NCBI RefSeq assembly: GCF_002878395.1
Contig: NC_061120.1
Location: forward strand, 97,644,648-97,708,647
Origin: Capsicum annuum
Taxonomy: Eukaryota > Streptophyta > Magnoliopsida > Solanales > Solanaceae
Direction: 5' to 3'
DNA length: 64,000 nt
This document shows, piece by piece, positions 1-12,099 of the stretch. The position numbers and the translations under genes are program-made. The first letter of the stretch is position 1. Every line of letters begins with the position of its first letter. The notes under the pieces are model-generated. The model saw nothing but the letters and a program-made list of their open reading frames with translations. It was not told the origin of the DNA and did no database searches.

Positions 1-899
1 AAATAAAGGTTGAGAAAAAAATAAAAAAAGAAAAGACAAAACAAAAAATATATAGTTGTGAATTTAAAAAGAAAAAAAAGGAGAAAAAGAAATAATAAAA
101 ATCAAAGAAAAATTAAAAAGAGAAAAAACTACTAAAAATAGAATTTAAAAGGAGAAAACTTAAAAAAGTAGAGGTTGAGAAAAATTAAGAAAAGAAAATA
201 TAAAAATCAGAGTAAAATAAAAAACAATTGAAGTTGAACAATAAATAAGCATGGAAAGTTATTTAAAATATTTGAGGTATAGAGGGGCAAATAGGTAATT
301 GTGTTATACATAAAAATGAAGGAAGACTAGTTTTGTAGAACTTTTCTTAAGGGGGAACAAAAAAACAAAGCTACTCATTATGGAAGTCATTTATGTAGTT
401 TACCTTTCTTTTTCTTCTTCCTTCTTCTTCTTCCAACCATGGGGTTCTTCTTTTCTTCCTCCTCCTTCTTCTACTTTCTTCTCATTCTTCGTTGTTTCTT
501 TTCTTCTTTTTTATGATTGGAAATGTAAAAGTAAACTTAAGACTTCATGTTCATCATTAAAGTCTCTTTAAAATTTGACTTTTCATAAACGTAAATTCGT
601 GAGGATAAAATCTAGGAATGTTTAGAGGAAATTTTAATTTGGTCAGAGTTGAATGACTCCATTAGCCATTAAAGTTTCTTTAGAATTTAATTTTAAAAAT
701 CGACATACTGCTAATGTGAATCATTTCAACTGACTAATATATCAAAAGACTCAAAATCGAGAGGAGCTCATATCAAAATATTAGGACTATTTAGAGAATA
801 TTTGAGTTGGTCAGGATTGAAAAAAACCAGCTCATTAAAAAATATGAGCTGTTATAATGTATGAATATTTTTTTGCATGTGTATGTTTTACTCTCTCTC
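1..899. other. AT-rich flank without recognisable gene
   Basis: The first 300 bases are dominated by A-rich runs on the + strand. Positions 390-500 are a CT-rich tract that gives only a low-complexity Ser/Phe reading frame. I see no conserved domain, splice structure or transposon terminus here. Confidence 0.6.
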
Positions 900-900
900 T

Positions 901-942
901 ATATATGTGTGTGTGTGCGTGCGTACGTGCGCGCGCGCGTGT
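901..942. repeat. Alternating purine-pyrimidine tract (TA/TG/CG)
   Basis: Forty-two bases alternate strictly between purine and pyrimidine, passing from AT to GT to GC steps and including a (GC)n core. This is a compound dinucleotide microsatellite with Z-DNA potential. The short reading frames across it are low-complexity artefacts. Confidence 0.85.
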
Positions 943-969
943 TATATATTATATATACATAATTATATA

Positions 970-1216
970 TTCCCTCCGTATAAAAAAAAGGACATACTTT
1001 CCTTTTTAGTCCGTCTAGAAAAGAATGACTCTTTCCTTTTTGGCAGTACTTTAATTTCAACTTTCCACATGGCATATTTAAGACCACAAGATTAAAGGAC
1101 ATTTTGGTAGATTTGACACAACTTTAGTTTAAGGCAACAAGATTCAAAGTCTTTTTTATTTTCTTAAACTTTGTGGCAAGTCAAAAATAGGTCATACTTT
1201 TTTAAATGGAGAGAAC
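970..1216. mobile_element. Stowaway-like MITE
   Basis: The left end reads TCCCTCCGTAT, matching the CTCCCTCCGT terminus typical of Stowaway (Tc1/mariner) MITEs. The right end, AAATGGAGAGAA, is a diverged inverted copy. TA dinucleotides lie at both edges, as expected for a TA target duplication. There is no coding capacity. Boundaries are good to a few bases. Confidence 0.65.
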
Positions 1217-1500
1217 TATTTATACAGTATCGATATATTACATAACTATTTATACAACATCATTCTATTACATATACATAAGACCATTAATTTTCACATG
1301 TACAATTATGTAAAAAGCCCTATATACAAAACTCATCTCCTAGATATGTTGGGCCTTAAGGTATAAAAACTTACTTAAATATAGCGTTGTGGTCTACTTA
1401 TTTCATTTTGATATTTAGGACTCGTTTGAACATGCGATATAAAATCTTGATTTGAAATCAAATTAATTTGAAGTTGATGTTTTGTATGGATATACAATCT

Positions 1501-3570
1501 ACAACAACAACATACCCAGTATATTCTCACCAAGTGGGGTCTAAGGAGGGTAAGTGTACACAATCCATACCACTACCTCAGATGTGAGATAGAGAGGCTA
1601 TTTTTTTATAGACCCCTGACTCAAAATAAAACAGTATAGATAAGGAATAGTAAAAGAACAAAATACAATAGAAATTAACATATCCAATAATACCATAAAC
1701 AAGATACTCCAAGTAACACAACAAAAGATACAACATCTTAAACTCAAACAAACCTTTTACCCTAATCTGCCTCCTCCACAACTTTCTATCCAGGGCTATG
1801 TCATCTATAAGTTGGATCTACTCCATGTCATATCTAACCAACTTCCTCCAATATTTCTTCGGTCTATCTCTACCTTTCTTGAAACCAATCCTAGCCAACC
1901 TCTCACACCTCTGCACTGGGTATTTGTGCTCCTCCTCATCACATAATCGAACCATCTCAACCTTGCTTTCCTTATCTTGGCTTCCACCGAAGCCACTCTC
2001 ACCTTATCTCGAATAATCTTATTTTTAATCCTGTATTTTTTAGTATACCCACACATCCACTAAAGCATTCTCATATTTGCCACCTTCATCTTCTGGATGT
2101 GGGCCTTCGTAATAGGTCAACACTCTGTCCCATATAGCAAAGCCAGTCTAACTACCACTCTGTAGAACTTTACCTTTTTGTCACACAAGATTCAGAAGGC
2201 GAGCCTCCATTGCATCCACTCTACCCTAATTCAATGAGTGGAATCTTCATCAATTTCTACATTCTCCTGAATCATATACCCCAGATACTTGAAAATATTT
2301 CTATTACTGATAGAAAGAGTGTCAAGCTTAACAAACACATCAGACTCATTAGATACCTCACTGAACTTACACTTCAAATATTCCCTCTTGGACCTACTCA
2401 ACCTAAACCCTTTAGACCCAAGGGTTTGCCGTCAAACCTACAATTTAGCATTAACTCCACTACGTGTATCATCAATCAAGACTTCATTATCTGTAAAAAG
2501 CAAATAATAAAGCACCCCACCTTGAATGTACTGCATCAAAACATCCATCATCAAGGCAAAAAAAATGTACTAAGCATCGCTCCTTGATATTACCCCATTA
2601 AAATGGAAAAGTTCTTCGAGTCCCCTCCCGCAGTCTTAACCCGAGTCTTGGATCTATTATACATATCCTTAATTTCCCTAACATACACCATAGGTACACC
2701 TCTAGCCTCCAAACACCTCCAAAGAACCTCTCTAGGATCTCTATCATAGGCCTTATCTAAGTCGATAAACACCATGTGTTAATCCTTATTCATTTCCCTA
2801 TACGGCTGCACCAGTATCCTAATGAGATAGATGGCTTCAGTAGTCGAGCGTCATAGCTTAAATCTAAACTGATTTTCAAAATAGTAACTATCCTCTGCAA
2901 CCTCAACTTTACCTCTCAAACCTTCATAAAGTGACTCAATAACTTGATACCCCTATAATTACTGTAATCTTGAATGTCACTCTTATTCTTATACAACGGA
3001 ATCATCGTACTCCTCCTCCAAGATCAGGCATCCTTACTGTCTTGAAAATTATGTTAAATAACCAAGTCAATCACTCCATATATGTCCGTCTTATGCACTT
3101 CCAAAATCCATCGAAATCTCATCTAGCCCCGTCACTCTACTTCTACACATTCTATGAATAGCCCCCTCAACCTTAATCCACCTACAATAACAATAATCGT
3201 GAAACCTCTTAGAATGCTCTAAATCCTCATACATAATGCTAGTATCCTTTCCTTCATTCAGGAGCTAATGAAAGTAAGACTGTCATCTTTTTCTAATAAG
3301 ATCATCCTCCTCCAAAGCTTTGTCATCCATATCTTTAATACACTTCACCTGATCCAGGTCCCGAGACCTCCTCTTCCTAACCTTGGCGAGCCTATATAAC
3401 TTTTTATCCCCACCTTTACTATCTAACGTTGTGTATAAACTCTCAAAAGCAGTATCCTTAGCCCTCGTGACCACCAACATCACCTCTCACCTAGCAATCT
3501 TATACTCCTTCCTATTCTTCCATTTATCTTCTTCATCCTTACTCTCAATCAACTTCCTGTACGTTCTCTG
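1501..3570 (-). mobile_element. RTE-type LINE, 5'-truncated copy A
   Basis: Read on the minus strand, this is the 3' part of an RTE LINE reverse transcriptase. Fragments include [18 protein letters not shown] near 2720-2775 and the C-terminal VASVEAKIRKARLRWF block near 1970-2010. The 3' end lies at 1501 as (TTG)n on the minus strand. The copy parallels the longer LINE at 10084-14049 over its whole length but is cut at the 5' side. CAATCT occurs at 1495-1500 and again at 3571-3576, a probable target duplication. Many stops and frameshifts make it non-functional. Confidence 0.88.
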
Positions 3571-3593
3571 CAATCTGAATTTTTACATTATAT

Positions 3594-4090
3594 TTTTTCT
3601 CATAAATTAGAAAACCCCACAAGTTGTGAAAACTATAAAAAAAATCAATTATTATACAATCTTACAAAAAATGAGAAGCCATATTTCATAAACAAGATGA
3701 TTGTATATCATAAGGCACCGCACTAATAAATCACATATCTTCATATTCCTTTCTAAATAAATATGTTATTATAAACTTCCAAATATGGATAATTTTATGA
3801 AAATCCATTAGTTAACAATAGGAGAAATCTAAATATTTTAAATTATATTTTTCTCATAAACAGAAAATCCCATAAGGTGTGAAAACTATCAAAAAAATTT
3901 AATTATTATACAATCTTACAAAAAATAAACAACCATAGTTCATAAACAAGATGATTGTATATCATAAGGCGCCGCAATAATAAATCACATATCTTCATAT
4001 TCCTTTATAAATAAATTTGTGATTACAAACTTTCAAATATGGGTAATTTTATAAAGATCCATTAGTCAACAATAGTAGAAACGAGTTATT
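3594..4090. repeat. Tandem duplication of a ~254-bp unit
   Basis: The block starting CTCATAAATTAGAAAA (about 3598) is repeated from about 3852 as CTCATAAACAGAAAA. Internal landmarks such as CATAAACAAGATGATTGTAT and CATATCTTCATATTCCTTT recur at the same offset. It lies in the left arm of the foldback element, and the right arm holds a single inverted copy. Confidence 0.85.
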
Positions 4091-4859
4091 ATTAATATAA
4101 CCATTCCATATGGTAATAACAATCTCTTCACCCGAATATGAGTCTATTTTTATAAAATTTAAGTGATTGATCTTTCTTTTTACAAAATATAAGCTTGTTG
4201 GTCATGTTTTACATTTAAAAAATTTTAAAATCATGATTTGTAATCCCAAATTCTCTGAAAAAAATATGATTTGGAATTCCAGTCACAAGTTTAATTCTCT
4301 TAAAAATGTAAAACTTGACCCATAAGTTTATATTGTGTAAAAAAGAAATAGCCATTATTTTAATTTTTTTCTTACGAAAACTCATGCTTGGAGTGAAGAG
4401 ATTGTTAGTACAAGGTGAAAGGATTATATATTAAAGATTAACTAATTTATTACTTACTACTGTTGTTGAGCATTGACTAGTGGTCTTTATAAAATTATGT
4501 GTGTTTAGAAATTTGTAGTCGCAAACATTTATTTATAAAAACATAGAAACATGTGATTTATTAATACGTCGATTTTGGATATTTCAATATCTTGTTTAAT
4601 ACTTACGATTTGCTCATCGGTAAAATTGTATAAGTATAGAAATTTCAATAGATTGTATAACTTGTAGGGTTTTTATATGTTTATGAGAAAAAAATGCATG
4701 TCTAAACCAAAACTTCAACTTCAAATCAATCCGATATCAAATCAAGATTCCATATTGCATATTCAAACGAACCTTAAATATCAAAATAAAATAAATAGAC
4801 CAAAATGATATACTTGAGTAAGTGTATAGATCTTAGGCGCCTAACATATCTAGGAGATC

Positions 4860-5147
4860 AGAGGCGAAGGACCCACATTGATGGTTAGGAGTGCACATGC
4901 ACCCGTTGAGTTCTAAAGAAAATTATGTATATATAACCACACAAGGAATATATATCAGTTTGTGCACTCTTAAACTCAAAAGTCAATTTAGTGCACTGAT
5001 TTGGCGAGTGCCTTTTGCCTCTTTACGCAAGTGTTATATCCCATGTTCGAAGCTTGATTGTTGCATTCTTCTTGTCATATTTTTGTCATTTTTACAAAAA
5101 AAAAATTATAGATAAAATTGCTTGTACCAAGTTCGAACCTGATTCTC
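4860..5147. other. Unassigned intergenic stretch
   Basis: No coding domain is recognised. The text beginning GAGGCGAAGGACCCACATTG resembles the edge of a dispersed hAT-like repeat, but I could not find a matching opposite end. Confidence 0.4.
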
Positions 5148-5150
5148 TAA

Positions 5151-5611
5151 GGGGTCGTTTGGTAGAGTCTATAAAAATAATGCAAAATATGGTGTATTAG
5201 TAATGCTTGTATTAGCAATGCTTGTGTTAGCTATACTTGCATTAGTTATGCTTGTATTTTTCTTATGCGGTATTTGATTTGATGTATTAGAAATAACATG
5301 AATTACAAAATTTCTAAATTCCTTTTTTTTTTTACAAAATACCCTCAATATATATGTTGGAAAGGATGCAAAAAAATTTTGAGGGATAATAGTATCTCTA
5401 AGCATGTTAATCCATGCATTAGATCCATTGCATTACTAATGTCATGGATTTTGAGGTATTAGTAATACACACCTCAATATACAATAGAGTGTGTAACTAA
5501 TACAAGCATTAGTTATACATAGGGTAAAAAGATATACCAAACAAGGTACTACTAATTTACATTAAATTGGTGCATGTATTAACTTTCCAATACACTCTAC
5601 CAAACGATCCT
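5151..5611. mobile_element. PIF/Harbinger-like (Tourist) MITE
   Basis: The left end GGGGTCGTTTGGTAGAGT is matched by its complement ACTCTACCAAACGATCCT at the right end, giving 18-bp terminal repeats with few mismatches. TAA flanks both sides (5148-5150 and 5612-5614). Internally, variants of GCTTGTATTAG repeat in both orientations. There is no coding capacity. Confidence 0.8.
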
Positions 5612-5987
5612 TAAGTCATAAAGAGAGTGCAAGGACCATTAAACCATTCATAGAATTTTGTTGGTTTCATTAGTTTTAATTATCTAGTACATTTGATTTT
5701 ATGTGTGTGTAATAGCATTTTCCGATGAAGCATAGTGCTGTTAGGGTTTTTGCCTTGATTTTCTTATCAAAATTGAGTTTTAGTTTGATATTGAAGAAAA
5801 ATAAAAATAGTACCATAATTACTTTTATTTTTCCTTAAACGGAAATATAAAAAAAATTTATATTTGGCAAACCTCTTTCTTTGAGGAAAGATTTTAGATA
5901 TCTATAAATAGAAGATCCCATTATCATACCATAATATAATAGCATCTATAATGTAGTTCTCAAAAGAGTCTGGTTTAGGGGGAGATT

Positions 5988-8858
5988 TGTAACGACCTAA
6001 AAATTTGATGAAATATGTGAAATTTGTGATTTTATATGATTTAAATATTTTACCCCTCCCCGTAGTTGCATTATGGTATTTATGAGGTGTGGGAGTGGTT
6101 GACATGATTTTGATGCATTTTGGTATCATTTATGCAGTATTGTGGTTTTTGATGGCTTCGAAAGCCTTATTTTAGACTTATGTGGTTATATTTTGATCCG
6201 TGCAATGGATGACCGAACGGACTGTGCCAACAGCTCCGAAATATCGATTTTAGGCTAGGTAAACCTTTGGTTCGGTCCTGGTTCACCCGAGCTCATTTCG
6301 ACCTATTGATCGAAAAGTTGGAAAATTGGAAATATGGGTGTGGGACTCATATTTGATCGAAACGACCTTGTATAGAAAATCCAACTTTGCCAACTGATCC
6401 AGAATGTCGATTTTAGTGTGTTAGCATATTTGTTGTGATTTTACGGCTTTTAAATCTCATTTCGACCCTCGGTTTGGAAAGTTGTGATTTCGGATCTCGG
6501 GGGTCAATTTTGTGAAAACAAATTTTTCTGGAAAATCTGGTAATGCCATCACGTCTGGAACATCGAATTTAGTGTGATTCCATAGTTCGTTTGCATAAAT
6601 CGAACTCCAAACAAATTTCGAGCACCCTGTCGAAGTCTGAAATGGATTTGGAAAAAAAAACAGCAGCTATTGCAGATTTTTCTGCTATAAATGTAGCAGA
6701 TTTTTCACTTTTTGATCCATTTTCCTCATTTTTTATCTTGCCTCCTGAGATTTAAACCCTAAATATTTTGGGAGCTTAAAAGTGAAGTTTGTGAGAGCTT
6801 GGAAGCTAGATTAACACCTATTTCTTGATTTTAATTACGGATTTAAGGTAAGAATTCACTCTTTTCTTAGTAATTTCTTCGTTAATTTCTCAAAACCCCA
6901 AAAATCTTATGGCATGATTTTAAATCCAAATTTCATCCCCTTTCACTTGAATAATACTTTTATCTTATAATTACTAGTTTTTCATCAATTTAACCTTCAA
7001 AACAACTCTGATTCTTGATTTTAACTCAGATTTCAAGGATTTTACCTAGTAAAGCTCAAAAATGATTTTTCTTCGATTTGAACCCCGTTTTTCACCCGAT
7101 TTAACTTGGGTTTTCAGCTGTAGGTTCCTAAAAATATAGGGAACATATTTTTGAAGTTTCAATTTTGTCCTTTTTTTTTGGAAACCTATTTTGGGGGTCC
7201 GTTTTGACCCCGAACCAAAAGTAGTCAATATGGGTTTCATTGGTTTTGTTTAGATGCGTAGATTTCATATTTGATATTTTTAGTAGAGTTTGAGATTGTT
7301 CGTGAAAAGTAAGATCGCGGTTCAAGTATAGCGGACCGATTTCGGCTTTCGAGGTAGGTTATGGCTTAAGTCTTCAGACTGGCTTGAGTAGTAAATGATA
7401 GTACAAAATTCATGTTAAGGATGGGAACTAATCATGAAAAATGGCTATCTACGTGTTGTGCCCGTGTGGAGGCCTATATGTGATGTAATTGTCGAAATTG
7501 AAATATTATGTGGTATGTTTGACCGTGTGGGGTCCTATGTGACATTGATAGCCTTGAATACATGTGAGTAATTGTATTGTATTGTTTAATGTGGTACCAT
7601 GGGTGTATTGTGATTATATTCATATTATACTGGCATATGAGACGTGAAAATTCATGGATAAAATGAAAATAACGAGTAAATATTGGCTCATGTGGTTATA
7701 GAAATGTATTATTGTGGTTGGTTGTGGAAATATATCATGTGGTTGGTTGTGGAAATACTTATTATGATTGGTTGTGAGCATTACATCTTTATATCATACT
7801 CATTCATGAAATATTGGTACCATCGTGACAACATCTGAGAAACACTGGCAACATCTTTTTAAAAATATTGTAACATCTTATAAAACCCTTTCCGATGGAT
7901 GTGCTGGAAAGGAGATATGAGATATGTAGATTGTATATGGGTTGACGAACCCTCCATGGGTCCTATGTCGGGAAGCTTTATCTCCGTAAGTGTATGCGGG
8001 GATTATGCGATGATCCCGGAGGTTGTGTGACAACCTTGTGCATCATCATCATCATCATCATTATCATATACATTGCACTTACTTTATTGTGTTTATGTTG
8101 TGTTGTATTGCCTTATTGACTTGTCATCTATGTATTTGTCTTACCTTTCTTTACTTGTATTTAATGATCTTGTATCTACATGTTCTCTCTTGCTCTACTT
8201 TATATGTGACATAATCTATACTTGTGTTTTATATCTTGATGTGTTTTTGCAATATATGTGAGATATATTAAAACTGTTAGTGCAAGCGGTGTGGGTTACC
8301 GTTGTGGAATATTTTCTGATTGCGGGTGACGTGCCCTTAGTGTATATTTTGTATGCCTTATTTACTACTTTGCTTAGTCGGCCTATGATACCTACTGAGT
8401 ATAAGTGGACTGTACTCATGCCTACTGCGCCCTTTTGGTGTAGGTTCTAGCTCGAGTGCGCCTCAGCTTACTTGATTCGGCGGTTGTTGGAGCTTCCAAG
8501 GCAGTGGTTGGACATTCATGCGTCCGAAGTTCACCTCTATCTTTCTATACAAGTTATGTCTTTATTAGTGTTTGGAGACAGTTATTATTCCTTTGTGGTT
8601 ATTTTTCTGATGTATTTGACTCTTGAATTGTATTAGTAGTTCTTACAGTATTGACACCTGGTTCTGGGCATGATTGGTAGTTTGGATAAGTTCTTTCTGC
8701 ATTGTTATGATTATTTATATGGTTCGACTTCATTCTAGAAGCCTTACCTTGGGGTATTTCTGTCATTTTTTCTATTCGAATCAATTTGGGTGATAGACTT
8801 ACTTGTCAATGTACGCCGCGACAAGTGTCATCATGACCCTCGTTTTTGAGTCGTGACA
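5988..8858 (+). mobile_element. Solo LTR of a Tekay/Del-type Ty3/gypsy element
   Basis: This 2871-bp block begins TGTAACGACC and ends GTCGTGACA. It is flanked by a perfect 5-bp duplication, AGATT (5983-5987 and 8859-8863). It has no internal region, primer-binding site or second LTR, so it is a solo LTR left by recombination. It resembles the LTRs of the complete element at 35724-46881, for example in the GCCAACAG...CTAGGTAAACCTTTGGTT stretch and the CCTACTGAGTA block near its 3' side. It sits inside the TRIM 5' LTR and is therefore younger than the TRIM insertion. Confidence 0.9.
8041..8067. repeat. (CAT)n microsatellite inside the solo LTR
   Basis: A short run of CAT triplets lies within the LTR. 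The histidine-rich reading frame across it is an artefact. Confidence 0.8.
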
Positions 8859-9046
8859 AGATTTCTCCCAATAGGTTCTATACTTTTTCAATATTAGTTT
8901 ATTAGTTTATAATATGTGGGTTGTTTGACCAAATCATATCAACAATATATTTTTTAGTATGTTATTTCTTTGTCGTCTGAATCATCACCACGATGGTTTG
9001 CAACTAATAGCTTCTCCATGATGCTCTCTTGATTTCAAACCCAACA

Positions 9047-9420
9047 AATGTTATCAGAGCCTATGGTTTAAAGGTCCAATGGTTTGCTGAGACGAGATTA
9101 AACAGGTTCAAATCGGTTTCAAATCAAGCTTCAACCAATTTGATGATGGTAAAAATATTTGTCAAAATAAAACTACATGTGGAGACAATTGTCAATCATA
9201 TTTTCAACAATCCTGCTGTCACGTATTTAAAAATAAAAATTACTTTTAACCCTAGAAAGGGCTCATATATTTTTAACCCAAAAGGGATCATATATTTTTA
9301 ACCCAAAAGCTCTATTTTTAAGCATGTCAAGCAGCAGTGATGAAGACTATGTGAAGAATAAAGATTAAATATGTAAAGAAAGCAGATCAAGTGAAAAAAA
9401 TAGGCCAAAAAGGAAAGATT
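9047..9420 (+). other. TRIM internal region with tRNA-Met PBS
   Basis: This is the non-coding region between the two TRIM LTRs. It opens with the primer-binding site at 9049-9061. It also contains a short local duplication near 9250-9310, built around TATATTTTTAACCCAAAAG. No conserved protein can be read. Confidence 0.75.
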
Positions 9421-9831
9421 TGTTAAGATTTTTTTCCTTGATTTTCTTACCAAATTGAGTTTTAGTTTTATATTGAAGGAAAATAAAAATAGTACCATAA
9501 TTACTTTTATTTTCTCCTTAAAGGAAAATATAACACTTTTTCAAATTTGGCAAATCTCTTTCTTTGGACATCTATAAATAGAAGATCCCCTTCTCATACC
9601 ATGACACAATATCATCCATAATGTAGTCATTAAAGAGTCTGTGTTTAAGGGAAGATTTTCTCCCAACAATTTATATTTTCTTTAATATTAGTTTTCATGC
9701 GTAGGTCAATTAGACAAATAATATTAATAATATATTTTTTATTATAGTTTTATTTGTCGTCTGCATTATCATCTCTATGGTTTGCAAACTATGAGCTTCC
9801 GCATGACTCCCTCTTAATTTTGAACCCAACA

Positions 9832-10083
9832 GGTGCCACGTAACACTACTTCGACAAACTTGCATCCCTTTTCGTGGTGCACCCACCATCTTCAAACCCT
9901 AGGTTCACTTCTATAGGAGATGAGCTTTGTATTATGGCTTCTTACATAACTGTATATGTGACAAAAAATTTAAATAAAATGGTCACATATATATATACAA
10001 AGTGTCCTTCTCTCTGCTTCTCAAAATGAACAAAAATTTATAATCAAACATATATACCACTATGTATTAGTACTATATAGTGT
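9832..10083. other. Spacer between the TRIM and an RTE LINE
   Basis: About 250 bases hold no recognisable gene. There is a short (TA)n run near 9990-10000. The last bases, ATATAGTGT (10075-10083), are repeated after the following LINE. Confidence 0.55.
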
Positions 10084-10949
10084 CTTAAACTATTTCGGTC
10101 GGGATCCTAATTCCAATCAGACCCAAGCGACCGACGACCCTTTGATCTTCTTCTCCATCACCATCTTCGGTGAATCTCTAGTGACGACAGGTTCTGCTAA
10201 TAAAGATCAAAACATATTTCGATCATACCCAACCGCTCCGCCGTCCAGTTCTGGTCATACCCAAACAACCGGCGACCTTTTTGTTCACAACCGACCTCTT
10301 TTTTCTTGAACCACCGCAACTCCGGCGACCCATTTTCGGCAATATCTTTCTTCTCTTTTTTATTTTTCTAATCCCTTGTAGGTACTTCAAGTTCATATCT
10401 AGCATACCATCTAAGGCGGCAACAAAACGATTTTGGTGACCAATTTCTGCCTCAAATTGCCAGAAGCCAATGATTCAACAAACTAAATTGACCCATTTCC
10501 GATCATGTGCAGTCACTCCATCTCTACTAGTCGTGTGTATAGCTTTCTTGATATTAGTGGCTGCTACGGGTTGTCTTGTTTACTATTCTTATTTCAATTC
10601 TATTTTCTTCAGGTATTGGCTGACTATCTTATTTATGGGTGACTATTTACTTGTTTATTTATATATTTCATAGTAGTGTTTTACTTGTTTATTCTACTTG
10701 TGTTTAGCCATTTTTGTTGTTCTTAGTAGCTCGGTAGTGTGGGCTTGATAGTACTTATTTGGTTTGCTTTGTTGTCTAAGCATTATGCTCTTAGTGTAAT
10801 TAGTCTGTGCTGTCTCCGGTGGCTGTGATAGATGGTGTTGGCATAGGATCATGTCTTCAGGTGGTGGTTAGGTCGAGGAAGGGGTTAGGGGCAGGGACTA
10901 GGGCAGGGGTAGGAGTGGAAAAGGGGCTAAGGATGACTATAGGCTGAGA

Positions 10950-11562
10950 GTAGGGTCGTGGAACATAGGGTCCTTATCGGAGAAGTCATTAGAGCTAGTG
11001 AAAATTCTTAGGAAAAGGCGAATTAATATAGCAAGGGTAGGTACTAAGGCAAGGGTAGTAGATGGTTACAAGTTTTGGTACTCAGGAAGCGTGAGGAACA
11101 TAAATATTGTAGGTATTCTAGTAGATAACGAGCTTAAAAAGTAAGTGCTAGAGGTTAAGAGAGTCAATGATAGGATGATGTCGATTAAGCTAGTTATTAG
11201 AGGGTCTTGTTGGAATATTATTAGTGTGTATGCACCACATATAGGCCTAGATGATGAAGAGAAAAAGAGATTTTGGGAGGATTTAGACGAGATGGTAAGG
11301 GGTGTACCTAGTAATGACAAGCTTTTTATAGGAGGCAATCTTAATATACACATAGGGTCTCATTCGAGAGGATGTAATGATGTACATAGAGGCTATGGGT
11401 TCGGTGTAAGAAATGTTGAAGGACTGGCACTTCTGGATTTTGCTCGGGCGTTTGGATTGGTGGTAGTCAATTCAAACTTTACTAAGAAGGAGGTTCACTT
11501 GGTTACCTTTTGTAGTTCAGTGTCCAAGACTCAGATTGACTTCTCGCTTCTTAGAAAATGAG
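10950..11562 (+). pseudogene. LINE APE-like endonuclease, degenerate
   Basis: The N-terminal part of the LINE polyprotein is read in pieces. WNIG-type sequence appears near 10960, with stop codons before 11145. An open stretch then runs from 11145 to 11561. It contains IISVYAP and GGNLNIHIG, corresponding to the exonuclease/endonuclease/phosphatase fold that nicks the target site. In active relatives the second motif is GGDFN; here the catalytic Asp position reads Asn. The frame ends at a TGA just after the KTQIDFSLLRK block, where intact relatives continue. The gene is inactive. Confidence 0.85.
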
Positions 11563-12099
11563 ATAGGGGTATTTGGAAGGATTGTAAGTTATTACCGAGT
11601 GAGAGTCTTTCAACCCAATATAGGTTTTTAGTTATGGACTTAAAGATCAGGAAGGAATGGAGGAGGAGAGAGGTGGAGGATCACCTGAGGATTAGATGGG
11701 GTAGTCTGACTTTGGCCAATGCATTAGATATAGAAGATAAATTGATAGCGAGGGAGGCTTAGGGGAGTGGATAGGATGTTGATAGTATGTGGGATGAGAC
11801 TACCAATTACATTAAAGAGACAGCTAGAGAGGTGTTGGGAGGTCTCAAAAGGTCGCTCGGGCAAGCACAAGGGTACTGGTGGTGGAATGAGGAGGTGAAA
11901 GGGAAAATGAAGGCTAAGAAGAGAGTGTATGCAAAGTTGGTTGATAGTAAGGATAAAGAAGATATACGGAAGAGTAGGTAGGAGTATAAGATTGCTAAGC
12001 GTGAGGTGAAGTTTGCGGTTATGAGGGCTAAGGATGCTGCTTTTGAGAGTTATGTACATCGTTGGATAGTAAATGTGGTGATAAAAAGTTATATAGGAT

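Larger units (their letters stand above)
1335..4859. mobile_element. Foldback-type TIR element, split by a LINE
   Basis: The left arm (1335-1494, continuing at 3577-4130) is an inverted copy of the right arm (about 4385-4859). Both outer ends carry CTCCTAGATATGTT. Further in, both arms contain CTCATAAA followed by ACCC(C/T)ACAAGTT, and then TATTAATAAATCACAT-like and ATTTTATAAAGA blocks. The left arm is broken by an RTE LINE and carries an extra tandem copy of about 254 bp. No transposase is visible, so this looks like a non-autonomous element. I see no convincing target duplication at the outer ends. Confidence 0.7.
5739..9831 (+). mobile_element. TRIM retrotransposon (miniature LTR element)
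   Basis: The 5' LTR begins TGTTAGGG at 5739 and ends CCCAACA at 9046; it is interrupted by a solo LTR. The 3' LTR is 9421-9831, begins TGTTAAG and also ends CCCAACA. The LTRs are about 432 bp (insert removed) and 411 bp and align over their length. Just inside the 5' LTR, TGTTATCAGAGCC (9049-9061) fits a tRNA-Met primer-binding site. The purine tract AAAAAGGAAAGAT precedes the 3' LTR. The internal region is only about 374 bp and has no gag or pol, so it depends on other elements. Flanks AGTGC and GGTGC are a near-perfect 5-bp target duplication. Confidence 0.85.

Noticed and set aside
11724..12059. Minus-strand open frame in LINE copy B
   Set aside because: It is a shadow of the LINE region, which is coding-like on the + strand, and has no domain of its own.
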